DNA of 64,000 bases from Pelodera strongyloides (GCA_036852015.1 JAANDG010000159.1:1-64000); one strand, 5' to 3'; shown: positions 25,301 to 37,684, counted from the stretch's first letter. Translations and numbers: made by a program. The notes: a model not told the origin generated them from the letters alone.

Positions 25301-27009
25301 GACAGAACTTCAACATTGGTTGGGAGAAGTATGAGGGACAGGCTCAGACAGAGGAGATGTTTGCGCTCTCCTCGGTCAACACACTCTATGATGCGGTCAA
25401 GAAGGTTTGTAGTTTGTACTGTGGTTTGGATATTATTCATTTGCCTCTCCAAGTCTAGTGAAGCTTTGCTTGGTTGGTACGGTATGTGCATATGAGTTAG
25501 TGGGGAAGCAATTTAATATCGATTGATCTATCGAATTCATTGTAATTTGTCATCTGGAACTCGTCGCCTGTGCTCATGACCTCTGCGCATAAGCAAACCT
25601 TGTAACTTGTACTCCCTTGAATAAAGGCGCACGCTCGTAAAGAAATTTGAAATTTTAATTGTAATCGTTTAAGAAGGAAGAATAACGCTGATGATCGGTG
25701 TTAAGTAAAGTTATTAAAGCGAATGCTTTACTAAACTTATTTCTTTCTTTCAGATTGCCGATCTCCTTGGTCTTGCCCCGTGTGAACGGTCCGATATTGT
25801 GCCGGAAGGAAAGAGTAAACACACTGCACTTTTGGCCGGAGTCTTTAGAGGTTGGTATTTTAAGATCGTGCATTTTCGCTGTTCTTTGTCACTTCTTATT
25901 CTGAGCGCTCATTTTCTTTTCGTCTGTTCTGAACTGAACAAGCAGTGTAGCAGTTCTAGGTATTCTTCAATTTAACTATAGTTGTCGCCTATCAACATAG
26001 GTTTCTTTCATAGGTTTTCATCAAGACTTTACTAAAATACTAAACAACTGCCCTATTTTTTGCTGCGAACACTCGGAGCTCGGAGCCGTGGCTTTTCAAA
26101 CAAGTGGCGGGTGGCTGGCCACTCGTTAGATTTGTTTCAAGCGAAATACCGGCCGGTTTTTGAAACGTATCGTGTAGAATTGAATACTTACGTATTTTGC
26201 TAATTTGGTCGAATTTAGCTCGATTTTTTTCTAATTTATGTTCATTTGCATAGGCCACATCAGAATGCCGGTGTACTCGAGGTGTTTTAAAAACCGACCG
26301 GTATTTCGCTTCAAGTATTATTCAGTGTGTCTGATGTTGATGTACACATTTTCAAGGGCTTAATAAATATTTAACCAATTGCAGGCGGTCACGAAGTTTT
26401 GGCAAAGGCCACCGTGGCAATCGATCCCGAGGATGGAACGATAAACATGAGCTTGGTTGTGAGGTGGGTTATTATGAATCATATTCAAATAATTGCCCCC
26501 TTTTCCTTTTTGCGTCACAATTTGGCGCCTAATGTGGTGTGTACTCACTGAGTCATCATTGTGTGTATTGGAGTGTATTGCGGTGCTTGGTGTTACGCGG
26601 GTCTTTGTCCAAGATTGGGCCAGTCTCGGGAAACTCAGAACCTGTTAGTCCTGCGGCCCATTTTTGCAGTGTGACCATGTTGGGTTCCTTCTTCCATAGT
26701 TATTTCCGATTGATTTGGTGTGAAATTCACTGTCTTGGTGTCTGCCTTGAACATTTTACTCATAGGGTGCAACACAGGTTCTGAGTCCTCGTATAATGTC
26801 TATTTTTTATTTATCCAAAATCTTAATTAGTCGGTGAAGTCAATATGTTTCTTTGTCATTTCATAATTGAAGCGATATAAGTCTGCATGCTGGTCGATTC
26901 GCATAATAAACTTATCAGTGGAATACGTTTGGAACTTTAAAATAACCCTTATTCGTTTAGGTCTGACGACGAAGGAGTTGTCGAAGTTGTAGCCAGTGCT
27001 ATTTGTTAA
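16310..27009 (+). CDS. COPG: Coatomer subunit gamma (gamma-COP), 872 aa, 27 exons
   Basis: Gamma subunit of the COPI coat; it acts on Golgi and ER-Golgi membranes in retrograde transport. Coding exons: 16310-16387, 16501-16581, 16718-16786, 17008-17100, 17291-17395, 17592-17669, 18078-18184, 18862-18972, 19192-19299, 19502-19595, 19944-20017, 20292-20406, 20630-20730, 20987-21060, 21661-21815, 22129-22239, 22478-22561, 22964-23050, 23313-23412, 23684-23823, 24016-24081, 24315-24417, 24653-24759, 25252-25404, 25754-25850, 26385-26463 and 26961-27009. Family stretches include [42 protein letters not shown]-like SYIRFVYN and [15 protein letters not shown]. The N-terminal two-thirds is the adaptin/HEAT solenoid; a Lys/Pro-rich linker (about residues 610-640) leads to the C-terminal appendage domain. 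The length matches the usual value of about 870 aa. The ATG lies four bases after TTTCAG, as expected for spliced-leader addition. Two acceptors are unusual at -3: GTTAAG before 22964 and TTTGAG before 24653. Several introns hold palindromic elements. Confidence 0.97.
17740..17982. mobile_element. Palindromic MITE in a coatomer gamma intron (GGGCGCATTCG ends)
   Basis: Terminal inverted repeats of about 55 bp, starting GGGCGCATTCGAGTTGGACA and ending in its complement, surround a roughly 130-bp AT-rich middle. The flanks are TTTA on the left and TTAA on the right, which resembles a TTAA-type target. It lies between exons 6 and 7 and has no coding capacity. Confidence 0.85.
19021..19140 (+). 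other. Candidate cassette (poison) exon of coatomer gamma
   Basis: A 120-nt segment lies exactly between a TATGTGTAG acceptor and a GTG|GTAAGT donor, inside the intron between the exons ending 18972 and starting 19192. The conserved protein is made by skipping it: [11 protein letters not shown] is restored when 18972 joins 19192. If included, the frame reaches TGA at the third codon. Its length is divisible by three, and another frame through it is fully open. It could be an NMD-coupled regulatory exon, an old exon remnant or chance. Confidence 0.3.
22724..22911. mobile_element. Palindromic MITE in a coatomer gamma intron (GGGCGCGTTCG ends)
   Basis: Inverted repeats start GGGCGCGTTCGGGATGC and continue through TTTCCRAAAGGTTCTCATGC; the right arm is the near-perfect complement. 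The ends resemble those of the 17.7-kb element (GGGCGCATTCG), so the two families are probably related. It lies in the intron before the exon at 22964. Confidence 0.8.
26139..26311. mobile_element. MITE family A copy (AGCGAAATACCGGCCGG ends)
   Basis: Inverted ends AGCGAAATACCGGCCGGTTT and its near complement enclose about 130 bp containing a GCATAGGCCACATCAGAAT-like tail. The same family is found at 45686-45868 and 56079-56261. The flanks here are TTCA rather than TTAA. It lies in the intron before exon 26 of coatomer gamma. Confidence 0.8.
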
Positions 27010-28342
27010 CTGGTCGGGCCCGATTTTTCTAATGTTTTATGCTAATTCAGCTCCAACATTGTGAGGTATTGTTTGTAGTTTATACTATGCACTTTGTATG
27101 GCCGAATTTGCATCACAAGTGTTACTGTATGGGCATTACTTCCACGCAGTTCCTATATTTGACTCATTTACTGTGTAATTGGCTATTGGTGAGTAATTAT
27201 GATGAAATCCTTGATCAGCTGATCAGTTTTTATTATTATTCAAATCGTGTGAGACGTGATATTACGGTAAATGAGTCACGAATTATAATCGACCCCGGGT
27301 GATTGAGCACTGCATCGGGATTATTATTATTATCAGACATCAGATTTTGCTTCATATGCTAAGGTTCTAGATGACGTTAGCTCTTTCTTTGGATTCTGGA
27401 AAATATTGTTTCCTTTTTGTTTCAATTGAGTGAAATTCGTAGGAAATGCGTTAGCATTGTGTCCACACAAAATTTTTCCGCATAGTTAAAAAAAATTGTA
27501 AAGATTTTTTTATAATTTATTCACAAATTTTCAATTTCCCTTTTTGTCAATATATCTGTGATTACTTTTATTTCTTAATAGTTGAATACGATTTTTTAGT
27601 CAAATCTTTTTAACTTATTTTTTTTTATTAGTGACTATTTTTAATGAACGATGAAAGCATGATTTTGTTGTTTTATCATTTTAAAGGTGTGTATTATGTA
27701 CAATAAAGGAGTTTAATGTGGGAATTGTAGTGTATCTTTTATGTGAATTCTACGCTTGTTAACAAAGGCGGAAATGGCTGTTTGTTTGTTGTAATCTGGT
27801 TTTGCGTTAATTTATTAGTTAGACTTTTTAGCTCGACGTTAGATTTTGTGGCGTACGTAAGTGTTAGTCCGTTAGTCGTCTTTTGTTATTGTGTATTTAT
27901 TGTTTCCTATTTGTTCTTTATTTCTGTAGCTCTTACTTTGGCACCCTAAATTTTGTTTTTGGATGGTCAGTACACAAACTACTGTATAAGTAGGATATTT
28001 TCATCTGTTTCCTTACGTAATTGATCCCCAACAGGTGTTGATTGCTTCTTAATCTGCCATGTGATAAACTGAGATGTCCGGTCGATTAGCACCCGTGTGT
28101 GTCGATTAGAAGATTGCTGATTTTTTTGGCGGGAATCTTTTCTTGTAACCCGTGAAATAATCCAAGATCCAGCTTTGTGTTTCATACAAAATTTTCTAGT
28201 GCAAAAAGTCCTCTAAGTTCTGCGGTATAGGTCCTGAATCTCCAGCTGTTTGTCTGTGTATCTTGAGATTCAAAATTAATTTTTAGCCTCTAAATTTGTC
28301 TAAAGTACTTTATTTTGGACTGTAATTACTTTGATTTTCAGG
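27010..28342. other. Intergenic region, coatomer gamma to first TTR-like gene
   Basis: AT-rich, with several long T runs. AATAAA occurs at about 27702-27707, roughly 700 bp after the coatomer stop, and is a possible poly(A) signal. The gap of 1.3 kb is far longer than a typical nematode operon spacing. No other gene is visible. Confidence 0.5.
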
Positions 28343-29856
28343 ATGTTTATTGCTTATCGTTTGGGTTTTGTGCTTTCTGTTTTTATTGGATCTCTCTGTG
28401 CGTCGACCGAATGTTTTTGGGCTCTGGGCAAAGTAACTTGCTCTATCGATCAAGCCAAGGTTAGAATTTTCAGATTTGTTAAATTACAGTAACCCGTTTG
28501 TTTTGAGTAAGTCTAAGTCCAATGTGTAATGTTGTAATGTAAACTTCTAAATTAGTGCCGCAAAATAGTTGGTTTTAATCAAGGGATGTAAAACACTGGG
28601 TGTATTGGTCGGATTTTAATTAATGTGAAATACGATATAATATGAAATAATAAATAAATATAAAGTGTTTAGGTCGCGAATACGATGATCGAAATCTGGG
28701 ATAAAGATGGCCCAAAAACGAAGAAGGTATGTTAATTAGCTAATTACTATATTTATCCGACGATCCGTCCCTATTCTGCATCGCGATTAGGAATTTCGGG
28801 GCTGGTGCGCGGCTAGAATCTGGCACACGATGCTAAATGCCGTATACTTCGCAGAAGTAAATGCCATATATTCTTGCACGCCACGTTTGTGTAGTTTCAT
28901 TTATCTTTTGCTCATTTATGGCGTGCATGCGACCCCCATATTGTATTGGCATCGCTCATTTTTCTCGAGCACTGCGCGTTTACGTAAATATTACAGTAAA
29001 CTGTGTTTAGGTGTTGACCAACAAGTTCTACGGTATAATCGACTCTCTGGATCACGATGATAAAGCTGGTGTCACTATTGTTGATGATGAAAACGGCTAT
29101 TTCAGGTGAGCCTAATTGAGTGTAATTTGAAGTTACCGCGGTGGTGCTACGTAAACTTTACGCCATAAATGGACGGAGTCCGATCGTCTAATTTGTTTCT
29201 TACGTTTTGATATTGTGGATTACAGTATTTGTAATTCTTTTTTTCAAGTATACCGTATTGATGAGTAATGTAGTGTTTTACGCGCACTGTATACGGCAGT
29301 TTCCTTTACCGATGTACTGTACTTTATTGTTTTCCTCCAGAGTCGACGGCTGTGCATCGGACCAGGACTGGATTATTCACAGAAATGCGCCCGAGTTTTA
29401 TTTTCGAATTCGTCACAGGTACTGGTATTGTGCATGACATAGTGTTGGGAAAACAACAAAAAGACTCGGATCACCGGAATCGGAGTTTTCTTAGAGCATA
29501 GTGTTTTTTTTTTTTGTTATGTGATTGTATGATCTTTTTTTTGAGTTTCGATTTTTCGTCTTTTTTCGATTTTTGGATTTTCCACTACAAGTTCAAATGG
29601 AATTAAATATAAGTGAAAAAAGCTGAAGGTTAACTCAATCAAACCGAAATTGGAAATAAAAGCGAAACTGGGACCGAAACCGAAATTGAAACCGTAGCGC
29701 AAAACTGAAACTGAAACTGAAATATGTCTCTTCAGATGTACGGATGACGGTAGCGAGAAAACTTTCGACATCCTGCCTCCAGTGAAGGTTTTCGCACCGA
29801 ATACCTACGATAAATACATGGACGAACCGATTGAGTTGTATAACCGAAGGAATTAG
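28343..29856 (+). CDS. Secreted transthyretin-like (TTR-like) protein 1, 154 aa
   Basis: Member of the large nematode transthyretin-related family, small secreted beta-sandwich proteins. Exons: 28343-28459, 28673-28726, 29011-29105, 29341-29418 and 29736-29856. The ATG is one base after TTTTCAG. A signal peptide is evident: MFIAYRLGF, then a hydrophobic core to SLCAS. The mature part has CFWALGKVTC, then TMIEIWDKDGP, a GYFRVDGCASD motif and an RIRHRCTDDG motif, in the family's order (GxVxC; VxVWDxD; GxFxxxGxxxD; IxHxC). Cys residues in GKVTC, DGCAS and RHRC are those usually conserved. Family members have been linked to neuronal, engulfment or host-parasite roles, but no specific role can be given here. 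A related gene lies 3.6 kb downstream on the same strand. Confidence 0.92.
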
Positions 29857-32800
29857 AGGTTGGGTAGGAGTTTCCCCCGGGAGCTATCCCACCGGCCTGG
29901 GTACCCCAATTGTACCCTTAGGTAGTGGGGAACCTTACCCAGGGAATTCCCCCTCTGGCCCAAACTGTTTTATCGTAAAAAATTGTTTCTTTCTGTACCA
30001 TTGCTTTGTTGGTGAGCCTTAGAGATTGTTTGTGTATTTGCAAAATATTAGTGAAGCTTGTAAATCTTGAAATAATATCCCTACTTTTCCTGTGAACACC
30101 TAATTTCCATTTGGCTTGGCTGTGTTTTTTTTCTTGTGTGGTGCCTTATTGTGAAATTTAATTCGTTGTGCTTTTTCTGTATATAGTTGGCCGATTTACT
30201 TTCAGCTTTATGAGTGCTTTCTTTTTCTTTAATGACAGGTGCTAATTTGGTTGCTTTTGAGATTTAATTGCATTTATTTTTACTTTATTTAAGACTCTCG
30301 GTTAATTAGAAATTGCCTTTACGTTGCTTTTTCCTTTTAGAAGAACGGGTTGTTCTTGGAATTTGTCGCATAGATTTTTGTCCGTTAACTTGTGCGCAGC
30401 GTGATCCTGGCGCAAAATTCCCCGCAGCAAACGACATAAAAATTTGAAGAACCAGATAAAAGGGTGCGCGGCGCCATGTTTTCGCGAAAGTGTGCTTGCT
30501 GCATTCACGTATCTCGCGAGAGTCTGGCGTAAACTGGTCGTGGTGCGCTTCGAAATGTAGCCATGTTTGATTGTTTTCGGTGCGAATTTCGCGTTCTTTA
30601 TTCACTTGATTTGATTTTAAAGATTTGTTTTTATGATGCACTTTGTAACTTTATTTAATTTTTCTTTAATTCGTTTTGTATTAATTTGATGGAAGATTTG
30701 AAGTTTCATGCATAAACAATTATGTAATTTGGTGTTGTGAAAGACGTAGATAATTAATGTAGCTACAGTACCGCTACTAGTGAATATCTAAGGTTACGGT
30801 ATTCCAAATGTGCTTGCAATGTTTTTTGCTAATTCGACTTGATTGGCCAATTGGTTACACTAATTTCGTATTAATTGTAAGTTCCCCATTTTACTATGAT
30901 TTGTGCCCTCATGAAACTCATATACTGTTGCTATAAGCTGCTCATTCTGAGGATGTGCGGTAGTTAACCTTTAACGCTTTAACCGTAAGAAGTTGATACG
31001 TGTAAACTCATCTTATTTGAGGCATCCTTGAGTTTTAATACTTTCTGTGTTGCTATGACTAATACGCAAAATAGATGGAAATCTTGTCTTGTTCTAAAGG
31101 CCGATGGCCTCGTTTTTTCATTGGTGAAAACGAATTGCAGCTATTTACATACATTGTCAGATATTCCTTGAGTTGACGGCTTTCTCAGTTTTGTTTTACA
31201 CTGTAAATTTTAGTATCTCTATTTTAGCTACATAAGTTTATTTCCAAGGTAAGTTCAGAATCCAAACTCCAAACTCACTTAGGTTCCAAATTACCTACGA
31301 TGTATCATTCGGTAGTTTAGGACACGTCGGCGTATCTTTTTATTCTCCATAAAGCGTGACCTTCGGTGGTATACGATAACATGAAAGGACTTAAGTACCC
31401 TCTTTAAGCATCACTAAAGTACTAGAGTGAGGGGTCGCCATGTTAGTTCTATATTTTTTTCGCCGACAAGTAAACACCGATAGATTTGCTAAGCAAACAT
31501 TGTGTCTGTGTGAGTAGTAAGCGATCCATTGTTTCCCATTATAAAGTATTGTGAATGCATCTTTTTTTGATTCCGTGATTATTATTAATATATTAGTCTA
31601 ATGTTGATTTGGAAAACAATATAAGTGTTGTTTATTTTGAGCATGGTGTATCTATTTTATCATATCAGTGAACTCTTTTACTGTGCTCACATTGTGCTCA
31701 CGGGGTGCTACTCGCAAATGTTCTCCTTTGCCTTTTTGCGCCACTTCGGCGCCATTTCTACGCGAAATTTTCGCATATTTAGTTAGACAGACATTCCCAA
31801 ACTTCACGCTCCCGCTGATTTTTGCAGGGACTTTTTAATCGGATCTTTTTATAATCCATCACAGCTACAGTAAGTGAAGGGCGCGCGTGAGTCATAGCGC
31901 TTCGCGTCTCTCAAATCGCTAAAGAACCGCTGTACACGAAAAGAAAGAAAGAATGGGGGGAAACTCGTCAGTGTTCCCTTTATACATGTACAGAGTGAAC
32001 AAGTTTTTTCTTTCCCACAACGCTCATATCACTCCTTTTCGTTCTGTTCAATATTTTCTATAAGGGTTTGATAAATATCGAGCCTTTCAAGATGTGGATT
32101 TTTATTGATTTTACTTTAAATTGATTCGAAAATTCTTCTTGGAAAAATAACTTTTAGCTTACGTACCATAGACATAAATTGGCTACTAAAAGTCTTTTAG
32201 TCAAACTTATTGGAATTAGTTTTTTTTCGTGTATATCTGTACTGTATTGCCTAGACCTAGATGCAGAATATGTGTCTTTCAATTAGTAGAGCTACCATGC
32301 ATGGCTGTGATCTTTTCAATTAATGAACAACTTCTCTACTAAATCATTCGAATTACTCTCAACCTTTTCACTTTTCACTCTGCTCACATTTTTTATCACC
32401 TGCACATCATATTCTATATCAGCTGGCTGTTTCACAAATTCCTTTTAGTTTTCCATTTCCTAAAAAAAATTAAGATAAAACGGCGTGCACATGATGTGCG
32501 GTCCCTTTAATTTGCTTACTGATTTTATTTTAAGAGAATCTTTATCAAAATTAATTGTTGAAGCGGTAGGGCGCAGGTCGCTTTGGTTGTGAGGCGCTAT
32601 GTCAGTGCATTTCCCTGTTTTGTATGCAAATTCTGTGTTGGAAACACCCAGAAGGGCGTGAAACTGCGGCTGTCTCTGTAGATAAATTCCGGCTGGAGCT
32701 AGGACTACTCTGACATGATATAGTCATGCCTAATTTCTGAAGCAAAATTTCACTTCAAAAAATGTTCTGCTTCATCATTGTAGATTCCTAGCATAGAATG

Positions 32801-33494
32801 CTCATTTCTGCTATTTTTTGGTCTCGGGTTATTTTCACACACTTTTATGCAAATCACGAGTTTAAAGGAGTATTTCTCTGCTGTCTCCCACTTTTCCTCA
32901 GCCATGGAGTCTCTCTAGTCCTCTCTGACTTGTTTTCTCACTCTCCAATCCTAAGGCTATCGGAAGCTCTCTCGCGTGAAGCTTCTCCTCCCATTACATA
33001 GCATGGGTCGATACGCTATGGGTGGTGTGCTTTAGCTTAGGCCGTTGTACTTTGTAGTTTATGCCAAGGGCCTATTTTTATGCTGATTTCTCTTCTGTCT
33101 CTTCTTGTGTATGTTTATATTTATATTTATACAGAAGTTTCGTAAGATGAAGTCGTTTCTTTGGCTTTCAGTGGTTTGATATTGAATTACCGTTCATAGA
33201 TTTTGCCTTCGTATTCAGTAAAACTGTTTTTCTTTGTAAGTATAAGTTGAAAACTCTGCGGGCGACCCTTACTTTATTACTACAGTTAATTTACATTGTT
33301 GAATACTACTGACATAAAAAATCGAAAAAGAATTGAATCTCGTTTTAAGTTTTTTTCCCCGCATTTTACGTTCTTTTCTTTGATTTTGATTTTTGTTCTT
33401 GTAACTGGTCCAGTTTTTTATGCCTTCTTTCATATGCAATTTTTTATTATAATTTTTTTATATTTTTATTTTTATATTACATATTTATTTTCAG
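29857..33494. other. Intergenic region between the two TTR-like genes
   Basis: About 3.6 kb with no supported gene. 29870-29965 is a G/C-run patch (CCCCCGGGAG, GGGTACCCC, GGGGAACC words) with internal complementarity just after the first TTR-like stop, perhaps a structured 3'UTR or an element remnant. 30360-30560 is richer in GCGC/CGCG words and resembles 34385-34620. The remainder is AT-rich. Confidence 0.45.
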
Positions 33495-34844
33495 ATGATC
33501 TGGCTCTCCGCACTCTGCGCACTCTTTTCTATTTCTCTGGCCGCGCACGAGTGTGTTTGGGTAGCCGGAAAAGTAAAATGCGAGAAGGATTCCACGAAGG
33601 ATTTGAATGTTGAGGTTGGTTACTGTAATTTTTAATTTTTACGGTACTGTAACTGAATTACCCAAGACCAAAGGGAATTTGTGCGATTCAATAATTTTGT
33701 TACCTCTACCGAAAAAAAAATTGAATAAACAAGACATGCCTTACCGAGATAGGCGTTGATTATAAATAAAACACCGTGCGCACATATTGTTTCAATGTGA
33801 GCGAGTAGGAGATGCGTAAGATAGAAAGACCGTAAGGGCAAAATAATTATTATGATCAGAAGTCTGACCATAAAGCATAATTATATTCCATATTCCATTC
33901 AGATTCGTGTGTACGATCGTGATTCGCCGTTCATTTTCCAACTCATCGATCCGGATGATCTCATGGGGTGAGCGCTGTTTTTCTATTGAATATTTTCTAA
34001 ATATTTAATATTAATATTTTAGTAATTCTTGCTTGACTTGGTTTCTAATCTTTTGTTTTCATGCCGCTTTCTTTGCATCATCGAATGTTTTATAAAAGTT
34101 GACAATTTTAGTATGGAATTTTCTCTAGTTTGTATCGATTTTAATATAAGTATACCTAGCTTTTTGCTCAAGTTTTTGAAAAACTGCGTAAGGACACATT
34201 AGGGATATTTTGAATTGTTTTGTACCGTAAGTACAACCGTATTCAGAGTGACTTTCTCAAATGAAAATGGCATTTTCCAATTGGACGGATGTGGAGATGA
34301 TTTTGACTGGATTCCTGGAGTTAAGAACCGGCCGGAGCCTTATATTCAGGTACTTAAATTTGTTGTCATGTTCGTTCTTCGCTAAGCTTTCGCGGCGAGG
34401 CATTTGCGTGCAACGCGTACTTGGATGATGCGCGGCGCCAGACTTTCGCAAGGTTGTCGCAAGGGGCCAGGGCTGTCCGTACCCTTTCGTAAAAAACTGG
34501 CGAAGGTAGGGTGAAGTCGCCGCGCACCCTTTGTATGGTTCTGCGTCAATTCTCACATTTTCGTAGTTGTCGCGCACACGTTTAGCCGCGCCTGAGTGCC
34601 GCCGCGCACCATCCGCGTTTCACCAGTGTGCTTCGGGGTTTAACTCGGCGGGTTTCGTCGTTCTTCTCGTTTTTGATTTTTATAATTCAAACAATATTTT
34701 CAGATCCGTCACTACTGTAACAATGACGAAGGGGAAACGATCACACTACCAGAATTCGATAAATTTGTCCCGGATAGTTACGATATTGGGATTATCAAAC
34801 TTGACAGAGAGTTGCCAATGCCCAGCCGGGCAAATAGGACCTAG
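33495..34844 (+). CDS. Secreted transthyretin-like (TTR-like) protein 2, 142 aa
   Basis: Second TTR-like paralogue. Exons: 33495-33614, 33903-33967, 34247-34349 and 34704-34844. The ATG follows directly on a TTTTCAG acceptor. The signal peptide is short (MIWLSALCALFSISLAA). The mature part runs HECVWVAGKVKCEKD, IRVYDRDSPF, GIFQLDGCGDDFDW and IRHYCNND, matching the GxVxC / VxVxDxD / GxFxLxGC / IxHxC order of the family and the other copy at 28.3 kb. Only some intron positions correspond between the two genes, so they are not a very recent duplication. The intron before the last exon carries a GC-rich insert (34385-34620). The stop overlaps the start of a tRNA-like segment. Confidence 0.92.
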
Positions 34845-34910
34845 TGGTCGAGTGGATAAGTGATAGTCGATGGAGAAACACGACGCAGGTTCGGCCCCCG
34901 GTCTGATAAC
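34838..34910 (+). repeat. tRNA-like sequence after TTR-like gene 2
   Basis: Has an A-box-like GTGGTCGAGTGG and a B-box-like GCAGGTTCGGCCCC about 35 bases on, and its outer ends (AGGACC with GGTCTGAT) pair partly. The T stem and D stem are not canonical, so it reads as a tRNA pseudogene or SINE head rather than a working tRNA. It overlaps the stop codon of the preceding gene. Confidence 0.35.
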
Positions 34911-36479
34911 TATATTGGTTTGTTGTTAAATGTTGCTTCAAGGTAAAACACTTGCCCAATTGAATATTTCTTGCCTTGTCCTTGTCCTGGGTGCTCTAGC
35001 TCTAAAAACAATACTTTAGGAAAGTTTATTTTTATTTTATAGTTAGTTTTAAACTGTTGAGAAACTAACTACTAACTACTGTTTTTTTATATGATTGTTT
35101 TAAATTTTCTGAATTTTCAAACCTATTAACTGTCGCTCTTTGAAATAATGAAAACCCGTTTTGCGTTGCATTTCGCTTAATCTTTTATTAATTGTTTCAT
35201 ATGAACACGCGCAAGTGATTTGTGGTGCTTTTATATTATGTGCGATGTACAAGAGTACAACCTTACATTTAGTTATGATAATTTTTTTATAACACAACTG
35301 GTCTTTGTATACAGTAGTTTGCTTTGATTTCGTGAGTGCGTTTTTGAAATTGTACAGCAACCGTAACCGTAACGTTTAGTTTACTCAACATTTCACTTAG
35401 AATACCTTAATTAGTGTGATATTATTTCGACTACGGTAGGGTAGATGCATAATGCAAGTTCTACTGGTTTCTGTTATTTGAGTGAATTATAAATGCTGCA
35501 CGTTTTCTTACTGTATGTCAACAAATTTCTCGAAATTGGTTGGCTTACGGTATGAAATTCTTCATGTTTTTTTAAATTTAAATTGTTTCTAAGCATGGTG
35601 CTCCATTCAACTGCGCATAAAGTTTTATATTATTGCTTGCCATTGTTTTCTGTTTCTAAAGTTTCAAACGTTTTCAACGTTTTGTAAATATTTCACCATT
35701 TTTGATGAAGATAAAGCAATAAATGTGCATGCCCGTTGTGTTGTGATTGGTCGAATTTTTGTTTATAATTTATGCATGTTTTTATAATTTAGTGAATATT
35801 TGTAGACTTTATTGGCCTCACAAATCATTTTGTTGAACTGTGTACTTACAAAACTGAATAAGCCAATTTCATCTCTCATCTGCAACACTACACGGTTTCA
35901 CTATGTTGTTTCCGTGTATGTTCCCTTTATGTCTTGCTAACAGCAAATTTTTCGTCCAGACCAATATTCCAGTAGTTTGTACTGGGTTGTTATCCAAGCA
36001 TAGCTATTACATAATCGATTGTGGATTGCAATTGTTAATTCAGAATTTATTTCTGTCAAGACCCACTTCGTAAATTTACCATTTGTTTATTTTGGGTGCC
36101 ACGCGAGCTGCATGATTAGAATTTAAATATTAATCGCTTTTTTATTGCGTACTGTTTACTTAGCGCAGCGGCGTAGGGATAAATTAGCATTTATCTCTCT
36201 GTTATGGTATCTTCCAGCAGCGCAGCACAGCAGCACCTTACAGCAGCCCCAGCATCAGCCGTTCGCGGAGCACGATCCGCTAACTTTATTTTTTGGCTGG
36301 CACACTATGATTACACAATAATTGTTAGTAAGCCTGCAGGTTGAATACCATTCCCACAATCTACTTCGCTACCTGTGTTCTAATCCACCGTCTTATGCTC
36401 TCCACTCCCATTCACACTGTTTATGGGCATCGGAAAACGACAAATTCCCAGAATGACGAGTTTACGAGATATCGATTGA

Positions 36480-36535
36480 TGACGTGAGCTCGCTGACGTC
36501 ATCAACTGGAAAGTGACGTCACTTTTTTACGTCAC
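36480..36535. promoter_or_regulatory. Cluster of four CRE/ATF-like sites
   Basis: Within 56 bp: TGACGTGA (36480-36487), TGACGTCA (36494-36501), TGACGTCA (36514-36521) and TTACGTCAC (36528-36536). TGACGTCA is the palindromic core bound by CREB/ATF-type bZIP factors. Four sites at intervals of 14-20 bp is far beyond chance in DNA this AT-rich. It lies about 4 kb before the PAPS synthase ATG and 1.6 kb after the second TTR-like gene, so its target is uncertain. Confidence 0.45.
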
Positions 36536-37267
36536 ATAATGTTCAGTGACACCACGGAAAGCCACCTCATCTTCTGAATACAGTACCCATGTTCAGATCA
36601 AGAAAGACCACCCCGTCTAGTCTAATTTGCCTGTCCCTGTCTAGTCCTTGCCTGACATTTATAACGTTCAATTTTTGTCTCGGATCCACAGAAAAAGACC
36701 GGTCCCGATTGCAATTTTTCACTTAAGCATTTAAGTTTTTTCTTCGTAATGTCCACTTGTTTTTTTTCTGATGTAAAGAGAAGTGAGCCGTGTTTCGGCT
36801 TAGTTGCGGAGCAAAAGCGGTTTTTCCTAGGCTCTGGCGGGAGGCGAGGGGGCTTTTTTCATGCTAAAGCTAGTTTTTTAGCTGGTCAAGCTAGGTGGAA
36901 CGGCTAGTGGCGTGAGCCAACTGGGCTGCGAGGCTAGCTTGCCCAGGATCGGGCACGTTTTATCCCTAGCCTTCGGGATTCTAGACTAAGATAAACTAAA
37001 ATACACATATTTGGCTTCGGCGTTGTAGAGAAGAGAGATGATTTTTGTCATTTCTGTAGCAACGGCAGAATTTTGTGACGACATTTCATTTTACAGTAGA
37101 GTAAATATGTCTGTTATAGGTTTTTTTATATCTAAATTTTGTCATTAAACCAAAATGTCCTCCCGTTTTCTTTTTCTTTGCTGTTATTCCCGTTTTACTC
37201 TTCGATTTCTGATTTTCCCAGGAACAAAAAACGTAAAATTGATTAATTGTTTACCAATGATTCTGTT

Positions 37268-37684
37268 TTAAAGGAGGAGGCTCACGAGAATGAAGTGCTC
37301 AAATAGTTTCCTTTTATCGAAAGATGATGGTATTAAATTCCGAAAGACATGCTTCACAATGCAAAATATTTTAATTGGAAGGAGTAAATCAATATAAAAC
37401 TATGAATTCTATCAAAATTTTGGATCGTAAAAAATAGTTGATTTCCATAGTGGGCATGCAAATTTTGTGCTGGCTTGCAAAATGACTTGTAAATTTGCAT
37501 GTTTAGCTTTGAAGTCTACCTTGCATACGCATACGATAGGTTATTTTATTTGACTTTGAGTTCTTAGATTAATTAATTCCTCCAAACTAAAGCGCTGAAC
37601 CTTATAATACTTATTTTTTGGAAGATAAACCCATTATCCTTCGATAAAAGGAAACTATTTGAGCACTTCATTCTCGTGAGCCTC
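37268..37684. mobile_element. MITE family B copy (TTAAAGGAGGAGGC ends)
   Basis: Left end TTAAAGGAGGAGGCTCACGAG continues into AATGAAGTGCTCAAATAG and TTTATCGAAAGATGATGG; the right arm reads back as its complement, ending CTCGTGAGCCTCC. About 415 bp with an AT-rich middle and no coding capacity. Related to the element at 45865-46314. Confidence 0.85.

Noticed and set aside
26961..28343. Operon linking coatomer gamma and the first TTR-like gene
   Set aside because: The gap of 1.3 kb is too long for typical nematode operon spacing, and the products are unrelated in function.
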